Origin: Winogradskyella sp.
GTDB lineage: Bacteria; Bacteroidota; Bacteroidia; Flavobacteriales; Flavobacteriaceae
Direction of reading: 5' to 3'
DNA: 64,000 nt
Assembly (NCBI GenBank): GCA_002722255.1
Contig: PBLD01000007.1
Location: 1 to 64,000 of the forward strand
Shown here: in pieces, positions 36,555 to 46,489 of the stretch
How positions within the stretch are numbered: position 1 is the first letter of the stretch
Layout: every line of letters begins with the position of its first letter
Translations under genes and position numbers: made by a program
Notes under the pieces: generated by a model
What the model saw: only the letters and a program-made list of their open reading frames with translations
Told to the model about the DNA's origin: nothing
The model's database searches: none

Positions 36555-38354
36555 TTAAAACAAAACATCCTTTACTTTTTCATCTTTTGTTGTCTTAGAT
36601 AAATTTATAGCGGTTTCAATTAAAGCTAAATGTGAATAAGCCTGTGGAAAATTACCTAACAATCGCTTAGTTTTAAAATCTAAATCTTCACTAAATAATC
36701 CTAAATGATTACTGTAAGATAATAACTTTTCAAAATGATCAACAGCTTTTTTCTCCTCGCCTATTTTGTACAAACTATTGATGTACCAAAACGTACAAAT
36801 TGTGAATGATGACGATGGCAAACCAAAATCATCTTGATTTTTATAACGATACAGCAATCCTTCATAAGATAACTCTCTTCCGACAGCTTTTACAGTACTA
36901 ACAAACTTAGGATGCTTTGCGTCTATAAATCCGTAAGATTCCATCAATAAAACCGAAGCGTCTAAATCGTCAGTGCCATAAGCTTGGGTAAAGGCTTGCG
37001 CACTATCACTCCATGCATTTTCCATTATATCTGCTTTAATAGCTTCTTCTAATAATTGCCAACGTGCTAATTTGGACGTCTTTCCTAATAACTTGGCAAC
37101 TTTAATAGCCTTATCGACAGCTGTCCAACACAAAACTTTTGAAAATGTAAAATGTTGATCTTCTGATCTAAACTCCCATATTCCTTTATCTGGTTCTTGC
37201 CAGTGTTTATCTACCGTCCATACAATTCCTTTAGTAATATTCCACAATGCCTCACCATTTTCAATGTCGTTATTGAAATTTACCAGTAATTGATGTATCA
37301 TATCCATAAGAATACCATAAATATCATTTTGCTTTTGCTTGTAGGCAGCATTTCCTATCCGAACAGGACTAGAATCCTTGTAACCTGATAAATGGTCTAA
37401 AAATGTTTCGGTCAACTTTTTCTCGCCATTGATACCGTACATTATCTGAAGTTTTTCATCCTTATCTGGAATTAAGTTAATGATAAAATTCAAGTATCGT
37501 TTCGCGATATTTTTATGTCCTAAGGTTGACATTACTTTAATAACCATAGAAGCGTCCCTAATCCAACAAAAACGGTAATCCCAATTTCTTACTTCACCAA
37601 TAGTTTCTGGTAAAGATGTGGTTATTGCTGCTAAGATTGCCCCTGTTTTATCATAACTCAGCAGTTTTAGTGTCATAGCACTTCTTGCTATTTCATTATT
37701 ATACTTTTTGTAAGAAGGTGTTCGTTCTAACCAGTTTAACCAATAAACTTTGGTGCGTTCGTGCTCTAAAAATGCCATTTTTAAGGTTGGAACAAACAAT
37801 TTTTCGTGATAACCTACTAAGAAAAAATGGTCTGATGTAACTTCGAGCTCCTCTCCTTTTATGACCTTTTCTTTATCAAAATCTGTATACATAAACAAGG
37901 TATCGTAAGCTTCATTATCTGTTAAGCTTACAACAAAATCATTTTTTACATACGTTTTGGTCTCTTCTTTCGCATATTCTAATTTTGGGTTATAAATAAC
38001 CTTTAGAACTGGCTTGCCTGAAACATATTTTATATATCTAATAAATTCTGGAGGAGCATTAAAAGAACCGTTGTTATTATGGTATCTTGGCATAAAATCT
38101 CTCACTTCAAATGTATCTAATCCATTACTGAATCTTGTAACCAAGATAACCGTATTTTCAATGTAGTATTGTTGTATTTGGTAACTATCATCTACTTCAA
38201 AACCAAAGGAACCTCCTATCTTTTCATCTAACAGTTTTCCGAATACTGATGGTGAATCAAACTGAGGCAGACAGCACCAATCCATTGAACCATTTTTTGA
38301 AACTAAAGCGGCACTTCTACAGTTACCAATAACACCATAATCTAAATTGTTCAT
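36555..38354 (-). CDS. GH15 family glucoamylase/trehalase-like hydrolase
   Basis: A 599-residue cytosolic protein of glycoside hydrolase family 15. It begins LDYGVIGNCRSAALVSKNGS, the N-terminal domain of bacterial GH15 enzymes, then has the (alpha/alpha)6 barrel with NWDYRFCWIRDASMVIKVM and GIWEFRSEDQHFTFSKVLCW holding the likely catalytic Glu. Members hydrolyse alpha-glucosides, and some are trehalases. Placed back-to-back with the trehalose phosphate synthase/phosphatase gene (81-base gap), trehalose is a fair substrate guess, but glucan is equally possible. Confidence 0.9.
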   Translation of the reverse strand: MNNLDYGVIGNCRSAALVSKNGSMDWCCLPQFDSPSVFGKLLDEKIGGSFGFEVDDSYQIQQYYIENTVILVTRFSNGLDTFEVRDFMPRYHNNNGSFNAPPEFIRYIKYVSGKPVLKVIYNPKLEYAKEETKTYVKNDFVVSLTDNEAYDTLFMYTDFDKEKVIKGEELEVTSDHFFLVGYHEKLFVPTLKMAFLEHERTKVYWLNWLERTPSYKKYNNEIARSAMTLKLLSYDKTGAILAAITTSLPETIGEVRNWDYRFCWIRDASMVIKVMSTLGHKNIAKRYLNFIINLIPDKDEKLQIMYGINGEKKLTETFLDHLSGYKDSSPVRIGNAAYKQKQNDIYGILMDMIHQLLVNFNNDIENGEALWNITKGIVWTVDKHWQEPDKGIWEFRSEDQHFTFSKVLCWTAVDKAIKVAKLLGKTSKLARWQLLEEAIKADIMENAWSDSAQAFTQAYGTDDLDASVLLMESYGFIDAKHPKFVSTVKAVGRELSYEGLLYRYKNQDDFGLPSSSFTICTFWYINSLYKIGEEKKAVDHFEKLLSYSNHLGLFSEDLDFKTKRLLGNFPQAYSHLALIETAINLSKTTKDEKVKDVLF

Positions 38355-38435
38355 TAAATCTTTGTTTTTTAAAATGTAAAACCTTTTATTTTCCTTAAAT
38401 TAACAAAAACCTTTCAACTAGCACAAATAATCTGT

Positions 38436-40625
38436 ATGAATAAAACCATAATTGTTTCTAATCGTTTACCACTTCAAGTATCAATTCAAAATAATTCCTT
38501 TAAAGTTGTACCAAGCGTTGGCGGTTTGGCAACAGGTATGAAATCTGTACACGCAGAGGGCAATGGTATATGGATTGGTTGGTCCGGAATTCCTGAAAAT
38601 GACCTAAACTCAAAACTATCTAATGAAATAGATTCTAAAATTAGAGATGCAAAATGTGTTTCTGTACCGCTTACGAATGAGGATATTGAGGAATATTATG
38701 AAGGTTTTAGTAACAGAGCTTTATGGCCTTTGTTCCATTATTTTATGGAATACTCAAACTTTGAGCAAAATGAATGGGAAGCTTATAAACGTGTGAATGA
38801 AAAATTTGCCGAAGTTGTTATTGACAATTTAGAGGATGGCGATACGGTTTGGGTTCACGATTATCAGTTATTATTATTACCACAACTTATAAAAGACAAA
38901 AAACCAAATACTACAATTGGGTTCTTTTTACATATACCTTTTCCGTCTTACGAGATTTTCAGAACATTTCCGTGGCGTGAAGAAATCTTAACCGGAATGT
39001 TAGGTGCAGATTTATTAGGCTTTCATACATATGATTATGAGCGTCATTTTTTAAGTTCTGTAAAACGTATAATGCGTTTGGAAGTTCAGTTTAATGAAAT
39101 AAGTTATCGTGATAGAATAATTAAGGTAGACTCATTCCCTATGGGAATTGATTATGATAAGTTTCATAATGCAGCACTAGAGCACGATAATGAATCTGAA
39201 GAAAAATCTGATTTAAGAAAACGATTAGAAGAACACATTTCTGATGATAAAAAGTTGATTTTATCAATTGATAGAATGGACTACACCAAAGGAATACCAA
39301 ACAGAATCAAGGCTTTTGAGTATTTTTTAGATAATTACCCAGAATACAAAGAAAAAGTAAGATTGGTAATGCTTGCTGTACCTTCACGTTCTAACGTGCC
39401 GCAATATCAAAAACTGAAACGTGAAACAGACGAGCTTGTTGGTAGAATAAACGGAAAGTTTGCAACTGTTAGCTGGACTCCAATTTGGTATTTCTATAGG
39501 TCCATGCCATTCAATAATTTAATTGATTTATACACCTCTTCTGATGTAGCTTTAATTACACCAATACGCGATGGTATGAACTTAGTAGCCAAAGAATACG
39601 TAGCCACCAGAACAAAAGGCAATGGGGTTTTAATACTTAGTGAAATGGCTGGTTCTTCTAAAGAAATGAATGAAGCGCTTTTAATAAACCCTAATAGTCA
39701 TGAAGATTTTGCTGTTAGCCTAAAGCGTGCATTAACAATGCCTTTAGAAGAACAACAAACACGAATGAAATTCTTGCAAAAACGTCTAAAACGTTATGAT
39801 GTTGAAAAATGGGCTGACGAGTTTTTAAAATCATTAGAAGATACCAAAAACTTAAAAAACCAAAATGTTACGAAAAAGCTTACTGAAGCTTATGAAACAG
39901 ATTTAATTTCAACATTTAAAGAAAAGAATAAAAGATTGCTGCTTTTAGATTATGATGGAACACTCGTAGGTTTTAAAGACAATCCACAAGATGCACAACC
40001 AGATGAAGCTTTATTTAATCTATTAGACAAACTACATGAAAAAACTACTCTAGTACTTATAAGCGGACGCGATAAAGATACTTTTCAACGTTGGTTTGGA
40101 CACAAATCTTATAATCTTGTTACCGATCATGGTGTCTGGTTGTACAAAAACAACGAATGGAAAGCTCTAGAGCGTTTAAAAACAGATTGGATGCAAAACA
40201 TAAGACCAATCTTAGAAACCTTTGTAGACAGAACTCCTGGAACATTCATAGAAACTAAAAACTATTCTTTAGCTTGGCATTATAGGAAAGCTGACCCAGA
40301 ATTGGCTAAAATTCGTACCATAGAACTAAATACAGTATTAACAAGTATGGTTGCTAACAATGGTTTATCAATTCTTAAAGGCAATAAAGTTATAGAAATA
40401 AAGAGCAGTAATGTTAATAAAGGACGTGTAGTAAGTCGTCTACTCACTCAAGATACCTATGATTTTGTTAGCATTTTTGGCGATGACTGGACAGACGAAT
40501 ATATGTTTGAAGAAGCACCTGAATCGGCTTATACCATAAAAGTTGGTTTTAATAAAACAAAAGCAAAGTACCAAATACAAGATACAGAGAAAGTTCGCGA
40601 GCTTTTAGAGAAACTTGCGAAATAA
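38436..40625 (+). CDS. fused trehalose-6-phosphate synthase / phosphatase
   Basis: A 729-residue cytosolic protein. Residues ~1-465 form an OtsA glycosyltransferase family 20 domain (IIVSNRLPL, VHDYQLLLLP, GADLLGFHTYDY, SIDRMDYTKGIPNR, RDGMNLVAKEYVA). Residues ~490-729 are an OtsB haloacid-dehalogenase phosphatase (LLLLDYDGTLVGF with the nucleophile Asp, LISGRDKDTF, FGDDWTDEYMF). Together they make trehalose from UDP-glucose and glucose-6-phosphate without releasing the intermediate. The only plus-strand gene within the glycogen block. Confidence 0.96.
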   Translation: MNKTIIVSNRLPLQVSIQNNSFKVVPSVGGLATGMKSVHAEGNGIWIGWSGIPENDLNSKLSNEIDSKIRDAKCVSVPLTNEDIEEYYEGFSNRALWPLFHYFMEYSNFEQNEWEAYKRVNEKFAEVVIDNLEDGDTVWVHDYQLLLLPQLIKDKKPNTTIGFFLHIPFPSYEIFRTFPWREEILTGMLGADLLGFHTYDYERHFLSSVKRIMRLEVQFNEISYRDRIIKVDSFPMGIDYDKFHNAALEHDNESEEKSDLRKRLEEHISDDKKLILSIDRMDYTKGIPNRIKAFEYFLDNYPEYKEKVRLVMLAVPSRSNVPQYQKLKRETDELVGRINGKFATVSWTPIWYFYRSMPFNNLIDLYTSSDVALITPIRDGMNLVAKEYVATRTKGNGVLILSEMAGSSKEMNEALLINPNSHEDFAVSLKRALTMPLEEQQTRMKFLQKRLKRYDVEKWADEFLKSLEDTKNLKNQNVTKKLTEAYETDLISTFKEKNKRLLLLDYDGTLVGFKDNPQDAQPDEALFNLLDKLHEKTTLVLISGRDKDTFQRWFGHKSYNLVTDHGVWLYKNNEWKALERLKTDWMQNIRPILETFVDRTPGTFIETKNYSLAWHYRKADPELAKIRTIELNTVLTSMVANNGLSILKGNKVIEIKSSNVNKGRVVSRLLTQDTYDFVSIFGDDWTDEYMFEEAPESAYTIKVGFNKTKAKYQIQDTEKVRELLEKLAK

Positions 40626-40669
40626 GTAAGATTAAAAGACAACAAAGGTGATTAAATTCTATTTAAACA

Positions 40670-41935
40670 CTATATAATAGTTCCGTGAGGTATTACAGCA
40701 TCCTTTTTCACGACAACAATACCATCCTTAATAACGTATTGGTCTGTTTCGGTATCTTCCAGATGCTTGCCACCGTTAATTCTAACGTCATCTCCTATTC
40801 TACAGTTCTTGTCTATAATAGTGTTTTTAATAAAGCAACGCTCACCTATTCCCATTAAGATATCAATCTTTTTAGACTCTATATCTTCTAAAGATTCGTA
40901 AGTATCACTACCCATCATATAAGTATTTATAACTGTAGTTTCTTTACCAATACGAGACCTAATACCAATTACGGATTTTTCAATGGTTGCGGCTTGTATT
41001 ATACAACCTTCTGCAATAACGGCTTTGTTTAATGTTGTACCAGACACTTTTGAAGTTGGTAAAATACGCGCATTAGTGTAAACTCTATTATCTAAATCAA
41101 ATAAATTGAATTGAGGTATATCATCCGTTAAACCTAAGTTAGCTTCAAAAAAGGAATCTATGTTACCAATATCTGTCCAATAGCCTTCAAATGGATAACT
41201 AATTACCTTATGTTTTTCTATACTCTGAGGAATAATTTCCTTACCAAAGTCTACCGTACTCTCATCATTCATCAATTCAACAAGAAGATCTTTATTAAAT
41301 ATATAAATACCTGTAGAACCTAAGTACTCTCTGCCTTGTTGCTTCATTTCATCACTAACCTCAGACTTCCAATCTACAATAACATCTGCTGATGGTTTTT
41401 CAGTAAAGGATGTAATTCTATTCTCATCGTCTGTTTTTAAAATTCCAAAAGACGTACCATCCTTAGCATTAACAGGATAAGTTCCTACAGAAATATCCGC
41501 ATTGGCTTCAATATGAGCATCTATCATTTTATTGTAATCCATTTGATACAACTGGTCTCCAGAAAGTATAAGAGCATATTCAAAATCGTGTTGAAGAAAA
41601 TGGTGCATACTTTGTCTTACTGCATCTGCTGTTCCTTGAAACCATTTATCACTCTTAATAGTCTGTTCTGCTGCTAGTACATCTACAAAGGCTGAACTAA
41701 AAAAACTAAAGTGATAGGTGTTCTTTATATGTCTATTTAATGATGCTGAATTAAATTGTGTTAATACATACATTCGTTTTATATCGGAATTGATACAATT
41801 AGAAATTGGAATATCAACCAATCGGTATTTACCAGCAATTGGCACAGCAGGTTTCGATCGTTGTTCTGTTAAAGGATATAACCTGGAGCCTTGTCCACCT
41901 CCAAGAATAATAGATAATACTTTACTATTAACCAT
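40670..41935 (-). CDS. glgC: glucose-1-phosphate adenylyltransferase
   Basis: A 421-residue enzyme that makes ADP-glucose for glycogen. It opens with the nucleotide-binding loop LGGGQGSRLYPLTEQRSKPA and PISNCINSD; GDQLYQMDY and the EKP motif FTEKPSADV follow, then a left-handed beta-helix C-terminal domain. It lies 4 bases after glgA, so the two form an operon. There is no obvious terminator before the convergent trehalose gene 44 bases further. Confidence 0.96.
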   Translation of the reverse strand: MVNSKVLSIILGGGQGSRLYPLTEQRSKPAVPIAGKYRLVDIPISNCINSDIKRMYVLTQFNSASLNRHIKNTYHFSFFSSAFVDVLAAEQTIKSDKWFQGTADAVRQSMHHFLQHDFEYALILSGDQLYQMDYNKMIDAHIEANADISVGTYPVNAKDGTSFGILKTDDENRITSFTEKPSADVIVDWKSEVSDEMKQQGREYLGSTGIYIFNKDLLVELMNDESTVDFGKEIIPQSIEKHKVISYPFEGYWTDIGNIDSFFEANLGLTDDIPQFNLFDLDNRVYTNARILPTSKVSGTTLNKAVIAEGCIIQAATIEKSVIGIRSRIGKETTVINTYMMGSDTYESLEDIESKKIDILMGIGERCFIKNTIIDKNCRIGDDVRINGGKHLEDTETDQYVIKDGIVVVKKDAVIPHGTII

Positions 41936-41939
41936 AATA

Positions 41940-43346
41940 TTATGTTATTGAATTGTATAAATTTATATATGCTTTTGCAGAAACTTCCCAAGAATTATCA
42001 ATACTCATTATTACCTTTCTATTATTCTTAAACTCAGTTTCTTGTTTGTAAAATTCTTTTGCCCTGTCGATAGCCTCTAAAATAGAGGTTTCTGACACAT
42101 CATTATGGCAAATACCATAACCTTCATTATCATTTATATCAACTACGGTATCTTTAAGACCGCCTATACTTCTTACTACAGGTACTGTTCCGTAACGCAA
42201 CGAGTACATTTGGTTTAATCCACACGGCTCTACACGAGATGGCATTAATAAAAAGTCTGAACCTGCATAAATGATATGCGATAATCTTTCATCATAACCA
42301 ATAAAGCAATTGTAATTACCAATATGTATGTTCTTTAAAGATAGTAATTCTGATTCAGTTTGAGACATTCCTGAGCCTAATAATAGAATAGAAATATCCT
42401 TTGATTGTAATGCTTTGTAAAAAATACTTGGTAATAACTCTGCTCCTTTCTCTCCTACCAACCTTCCGATGAAGGAAAATAAAGGCTTAGATTCATCGAG
42501 ATTAAATTCTTTACATAACCAACTTTTGTTGGCTTTCTTTCCAGAAAGAACAGAAGAAGTCTTATAGTTTTTAACAATATACTCATCTGTTTCCGGGTTC
42601 CACACATCAGTATCTATACCGTTTAAAATACCAATAGCCTTTTGTCTCTCAGCACTCAATAGCGCTTCTAATCCGTTAGCGCTTTGCATTAACTCTTCCA
42701 TATAACTCGGTGAAACAGTGGTAACTCGCCAAGCGCATTTAATTGCTGCTGCTAAAGGATTTATTGTACCATTCCAGTCCAAAAGCCCTATATGGTCTAA
42801 ATTAAATTCTGGTATTTTACTTAAATGCTCATAAGGCATCCATCCTTGATATTGAGCATTGTGTATGGTAGTAATTACTGGTATTTTGTTTAAAGATTCG
42901 TACTTAAATGATTCTTGCGCCATAAAAGGAATTAAACCTGTATGATGATCGTGGCAGTGGATAAAATCTGGCTTTTTGTCTAACGTTAATAGCCAATCCA
43001 TAGCAGCAATCTGAAACGCTAAAAATCGATCTGTATCATCTTCAGAATAGACATAATCTTTATATAACAAAGACTCAATATGAATAAAATAAACCGGAAA
43101 GTCTAAAATATTATCCTTCAAGACCAAAACCTCATAAGGATATTGATTTTCCCCTAACTTAACAGTAGACTCATAAAGCGCTTTAAAAGTGTTATTTTGA
43201 GTAAACTTATTATTGTAAAACGGCATTATTACTGCACTATCAACAACTAGTTTATTTTGATATTTTGGCAAAGCTCCAACTACATCTGCAAGACCACCAA
43301 TTTTAGCCACAGGATAACACTCTGCACTTATATGTATTACACGCAT
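41940..43346 (-). CDS. glgA: glycogen synthase (ADP-glucose type)
   Basis: A 468-residue GT5 glycosyltransferase. The N-terminal ADP-glucose loop reads HISAECYPVAKIGGLADVVG (KIGGL in place of the common KTGGL). The C-terminal half contains SFIGRLVGEKGAELL and the retaining-GT motif SRVEPCGLNQMYSLRYGTVPV. It extends alpha-1,4-glucan chains using the GlgC product. First gene of the glgA-glgC operon. A possible -7 element (TAACTTTA) lies ~20 bases upstream without a clear -33 box. Confidence 0.95.
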   Translation of the reverse strand: MRVIHISAECYPVAKIGGLADVVGALPKYQNKLVVDSAVIMPFYNNKFTQNNTFKALYESTVKLGENQYPYEVLVLKDNILDFPVYFIHIESLLYKDYVYSEDDTDRFLAFQIAAMDWLLTLDKKPDFIHCHDHHTGLIPFMAQESFKYESLNKIPVITTIHNAQYQGWMPYEHLSKIPEFNLDHIGLLDWNGTINPLAAAIKCAWRVTTVSPSYMEELMQSANGLEALLSAERQKAIGILNGIDTDVWNPETDEYIVKNYKTSSVLSGKKANKSWLCKEFNLDESKPLFSFIGRLVGEKGAELLPSIFYKALQSKDISILLLGSGMSQTESELLSLKNIHIGNYNCFIGYDERLSHIIYAGSDFLLMPSRVEPCGLNQMYSLRYGTVPVVRSIGGLKDTVVDINDNEGYGICHNDVSETSILEAIDRAKEFYKQETEFKNNRKVIMSIDNSWEVSAKAYINLYNSIT

Positions 43347-43488
43347 TTATATTAAATATTAATGCCTAAAGTTAACGAATAATAACCACTAAACATTAAT
43401 GCCAACGTAAAATAAATATTACATTTTGTGTAATTAAAGTTATCTTAACTCGACCCAAGACACGAATAAAATTCCTTAAATTTAAGCT

Positions 43489-43986
43489 ATGAAAAAGATA
43501 ACATTATTATTAGCCTTAGGTTTATTTATGAACTGTAACTCTTCGGCCCAAAAAAAAGAAAACAAACAAAAAGAGGATTTTCCTGTAACCAAAACTGACG
43601 CTGAATGGAAAGCCGAATTATCCGAAATGGAATATTATGTTCTTAGAGAAGCAGGTACAGAACGTGCATTCTCTAGTCCATTGAACAAAAATTACGAAAA
43701 AGGGGTTTACCATTGTGCAGCTTGTGACACACCTTTGTTTAAAAGCGAACATAAATTTGATTCTGGTACTGGCTGGCCAAGTTTTGATAAAGAAATTGAA
43801 GGTAACGTAGCCTTCTCAACAGATTATGAGATTGGATATGCACGTACCGAAGAACACTGCGCAACATGTGGTGGACACTTAGGTCACGTTTTTAATGATG
43901 GTCCAAAAGCTACAACAGGGAAGCGTCATTGTATTAATGGTGTAGCTCTAAATTTTGTTCCAGAGGAAAATAAAAAAGATGAATAG
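43489..43986 (+). CDS. msrB: peptide-methionine (R)-S-oxide reductase, exported
   Basis: A 165-residue protein. A hydrophobic signal with a lipoprotein-like Cys (LGLFMNCNSSAQKK) is followed by a MsrB domain at ~35-160: two zinc CxxC pairs (HCAACD and HCATCGG), FDSGTGWPSFDKEI, GHVFNDGP, and the catalytic Cys in KRHCINGVALNF. It repairs oxidised methionine, here probably in the envelope. It overlaps the next gene by 8 bases. Confidence 0.93.
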   Translation: MKKITLLLALGLFMNCNSSAQKKENKQKEDFPVTKTDAEWKAELSEMEYYVLREAGTERAFSSPLNKNYEKGVYHCAACDTPLFKSEHKFDSGTGWPSFDKEIEGNVAFSTDYEIGYARTEEHCATCGGHLGHVFNDGPKATTGKRHCINGVALNFVPEENKKDE

Positions 43987-44530
43987 TTATCTGGCAAGTA
44001 GCATAAAACAATTTGAATACTACAAAAGCCTTGGTGATAAAACGTTTAGCCAATTAACTTTTGAAGAATTAAAAAACGAGTTTGCAGAAGATTCTAATTC
44101 CATTTCTATTATTGTAAAACACATTGTTGGTAATATGCTCAGCCGCTGGACCAATTTTTTAACCGAAGATGGTGAGAAAGAATGGAGACAGCGTGATGAA
44201 GAATTTATAGATACGTTTCATTCTAAAGAAGAGTTAATAAATGCTTGGAATAAAGGTTGGGAATGCTTATTCACCGCAATTAAGTCCTTAAAAAATGAAG
44301 ATTTAGAACGTATTATTTATATCAGAAATCAAGGTCACACTGTGGTTGAAGCTATAAACAGGCAAATGATGCACTACGCTTACCACGTTGGTCAAATTGT
44401 TTTCTTAGGTAAACTTGTCAAAGGAAAAAATTGGCAATCCTTATCTATACCTAAAGGAAAATCAAAGGATTACAATCAAGAAAAATTTGCAAAAGACAAA
44501 GGCAAAAGACATTTTACCGAAGACCTTTAA
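43979..44530 (+). CDS. DUF1572 (DinB-like four-helix) protein
   Basis: A 183-residue soluble helical protein beginning MNSYLASSIKQFEYYKSLGD. The pattern of His residues (IVKHIVGNML, MMHYAYHVGQIV) fits the metal-binding four-helix bundle of the DinB/DUF1572 group. These are putative thiol-dependent transferases or hydrolases; no function is established for DUF1572. The ATG at 43979 overlaps msrB by 8 bases, consistent with coupled translation. Confidence 0.85.
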   Translation: MNSYLASSIKQFEYYKSLGDKTFSQLTFEELKNEFAEDSNSISIIVKHIVGNMLSRWTNFLTEDGEKEWRQRDEEFIDTFHSKEELINAWNKGWECLFTAIKSLKNEDLERIIYIRNQGHTVVEAINRQMMHYAYHVGQIVFLGKLVKGKNWQSLSIPKGKSKDYNQEKFAKDKGKRHFTEDL

Positions 44531-44586
44531 TATTACGTTTTGGTTTCGTAAATTCGTACTCTCAAAATTCAACTAAAAAATTACTC

Positions 44587-45963
44587 ATGAGTAAATACGA
44601 TATCATAGTATTAGGAAGTGGTCCTGGTGGCTACGTAGCAGCAATTAGAGCATCGCAATTAGGTTTTAAAACTGCCATTATAGAAAAAGAAAATCTTGGT
44701 GGTATATGTTTAAATTGGGGTTGTATCCCTACAAAGGCATTGTTAAAATCTGCTCAGGTTTTTGAATATTTAAAACATGCTGAAGATTACGGTTTAAAAG
44801 TTAAAGATGCAGAACACGATTTTGATGCGGTTGTAAAACGTAGTCGTGGTGTTGCCGAAGGTATGAGTAATGGTGTTAAGTTCTTAATGAAAAAGAACAA
44901 AATAGATGTTATTGATGGTTTTGGAAAACTTAAAACTGGTAAGAAAGTTGATGTAGATGGTAAAGAATATTCTGCAGATCATATTATAGTAGCTACTGGT
45001 GCTCGCTCTCGCGAATTACCAAGTTTACCACAAGATGGAAAAAAAGTAATAGGTTACAGACAAGCCATGAGTCTTGAAACGCAGCCTAAGAAAATGATTG
45101 TTGTAGGTTCTGGTGCTATTGGTGTTGAGTTTGCTTACTTCTACAACTCAATGGGTACAGAAGTTACAATAGTTGAGTACATGCCAAAAATTGTACCTGT
45201 AGAAGATGATGAAGTTTCTAAGCAGTTAGAGCGTAGCTTCAAAAAGAATGGTATTAAGGTAATGACATCTTCAGAAGTATTATCTGTAGATACATCTGGC
45301 GAAGGTGTAAAAGCTACTGTAAAAACTAAAAAAGGTGAAGAAATTTTAGAAGCTGACGTTGTATTATCTGCTGTAGGTATTAAATCTAATATCGAAAATA
45401 TTGGTTTAGAAGATGTAGGTATTGCTGTAGACAGAGATAAAATCTTAGTAAACGACTATTACCAAACTAACATACCAGGTTATTATGCTATTGGAGATGT
45501 TACTCCTGGTCAAGCTTTAGCTCACGTTGCTTCTGCTGAAGGTATCCTTTGTGTTGAAAAAATCGCAGGAATGCATGTAGAAGCTTTAGATTACGGTAAT
45601 ATTCCTGGTTGTACATATTGTACTCCCGAAGTAGCAAGTGTAGGTTTAACTGAAGCGCAAGCCAAAGAGCAAGGTTACGATATTAAAGTTGGTAAGTTTC
45701 CATTTTCTGCGTCTGGTAAAGCAAGTGCAGGTGGAAACAAAGATGGTTTTGTAAAAGTAATTTTTGACGCTAAGTATGGTGAGTGGTTAGGTTGCCACAT
45801 GATTGGTGCTGGTGTTACGGACATGATTGCAGAAGCTGTATTAGGTCGTAAATTAGAAACTACTGGTCACGAAGTATTAAAAGCAGTTCATCCTCACCCT
45901 ACAATGAGTGAAGCGGTTATGGAAGCTGTTGCAGATGCATATGATGAAGTGATTCATCTATAA
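44587..45963 (+). CDS. lpdA: dihydrolipoyl dehydrogenase
   Basis: A 458-residue flavoprotein disulfide reductase, the E3 component of 2-oxoacid dehydrogenase complexes. The FAD loop GSGPGGYVAAI, the redox disulfide Cys41/Cys46 in GGICLNWGCIPTKAL, the NAD loop VVGSGAIGVEFAYFY and the catalytic His-Glu pair HPHPTMSEAV are intact. It is alone on the plus strand, with a bidirectional terminator. A weak -7 candidate (TACGTTTT, 44534-44541) precedes it. Confidence 0.96.
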   Translation: MSKYDIIVLGSGPGGYVAAIRASQLGFKTAIIEKENLGGICLNWGCIPTKALLKSAQVFEYLKHAEDYGLKVKDAEHDFDAVVKRSRGVAEGMSNGVKFLMKKNKIDVIDGFGKLKTGKKVDVDGKEYSADHIIVATGARSRELPSLPQDGKKVIGYRQAMSLETQPKKMIVVGSGAIGVEFAYFYNSMGTEVTIVEYMPKIVPVEDDEVSKQLERSFKKNGIKVMTSSEVLSVDTSGEGVKATVKTKKGEEILEADVVLSAVGIKSNIENIGLEDVGIAVDRDKILVNDYYQTNIPGYYAIGDVTPGQALAHVASAEGILCVEKIAGMHVEALDYGNIPGCTYCTPEVASVGLTEAQAKEQGYDIKVGKFPFSASGKASAGGNKDGFVKVIFDAKYGEWLGCHMIGAGVTDMIAEAVLGRKLETTGHEVLKAVHPHPTMSEAVMEAVADAYDEVIHL

Positions 45964-45983
45964 TAATACAATCCATAATAAAT

Positions 45984-46015
45984 AAAAAAGCGATTCGTAA
46001 AGAATCGCTTTTTTT
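45984..46015. terminator. bidirectional terminator between lpdA and the beta-barrel gene
   Basis: Left arm AAAAAAGCGATTC (45984-45996) pairs with GAATCGCTTTTTT (46002-46014). The minus-strand beta-barrel stop codon (46014-46016) overlaps the T-run. Confidence 0.9.
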
Positions 46016-46487
46016 ATAATCTATATCCTAGTCCAAGGAAAAGTACATTGGGAGATAATTCTTCTAATCCTATAGTGTATTTCATATGCATACTTAAGTC
46101 TGAAGAAAAATCATAATCTAAACTCAAATCTGCACGTACTTTAAATTTATTAGAGAAAAAATCAAAGAAGTAATTTAAACTTGGTCCTACCAAAATATGA
46201 ACCGAATCATAAATATCATATTTTAAATAAATAGGAGCATTTAAAAATCTAAAATCACCAATTCCTTTATAAAGTAGCTCTGGTTGAATATGAAAACCAC
46301 TATCTATAGGAAAATCTACTGTAATACCACCATAATAACCAATCTCAGTATCTGGATTTGTACCAAAATTGCCTTCTGTAATTTTAAAAAAGGTAAAATT
46401 TAATCCACCTTTAACACCAAATTCTGTTTGTGCAGAAAGTATAGTGCAAAAACAAACTGCCAATAAAGTGAAAGCTACCTTTTTCAT
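46014..46487 (-). CDS. outer membrane beta-barrel protein
   Basis: A 157-residue protein with signal peptide (LAVCFCTILSAQ) and an eight-stranded OmpX/OmpA-like barrel: EFGVKGGLNFTFFK opens the barrel and VLFLGLGYRL closes it. It belongs to the PorT/OMP_b-brl families common in Bacteroidetes. The small barrel is likely structural or adhesive. It lies 2 bases from aroQ on the same strand, so the two are cotranscribed; no functional link is obvious. Confidence 0.85.
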   Translation of the reverse strand: MKKVAFTLLAVCFCTILSAQTEFGVKGGLNFTFFKITEGNFGTNPDTEIGYYGGITVDFPIDSGFHIQPELLYKGIGDFRFLNAPIYLKYDIYDSVHILVGPSLNYFFDFFSNKFKVRADLSLDYDFSSDLSMHMKYTIGLEELSPNVLFLGLGYRL

Positions 46488-46489
46488 TC

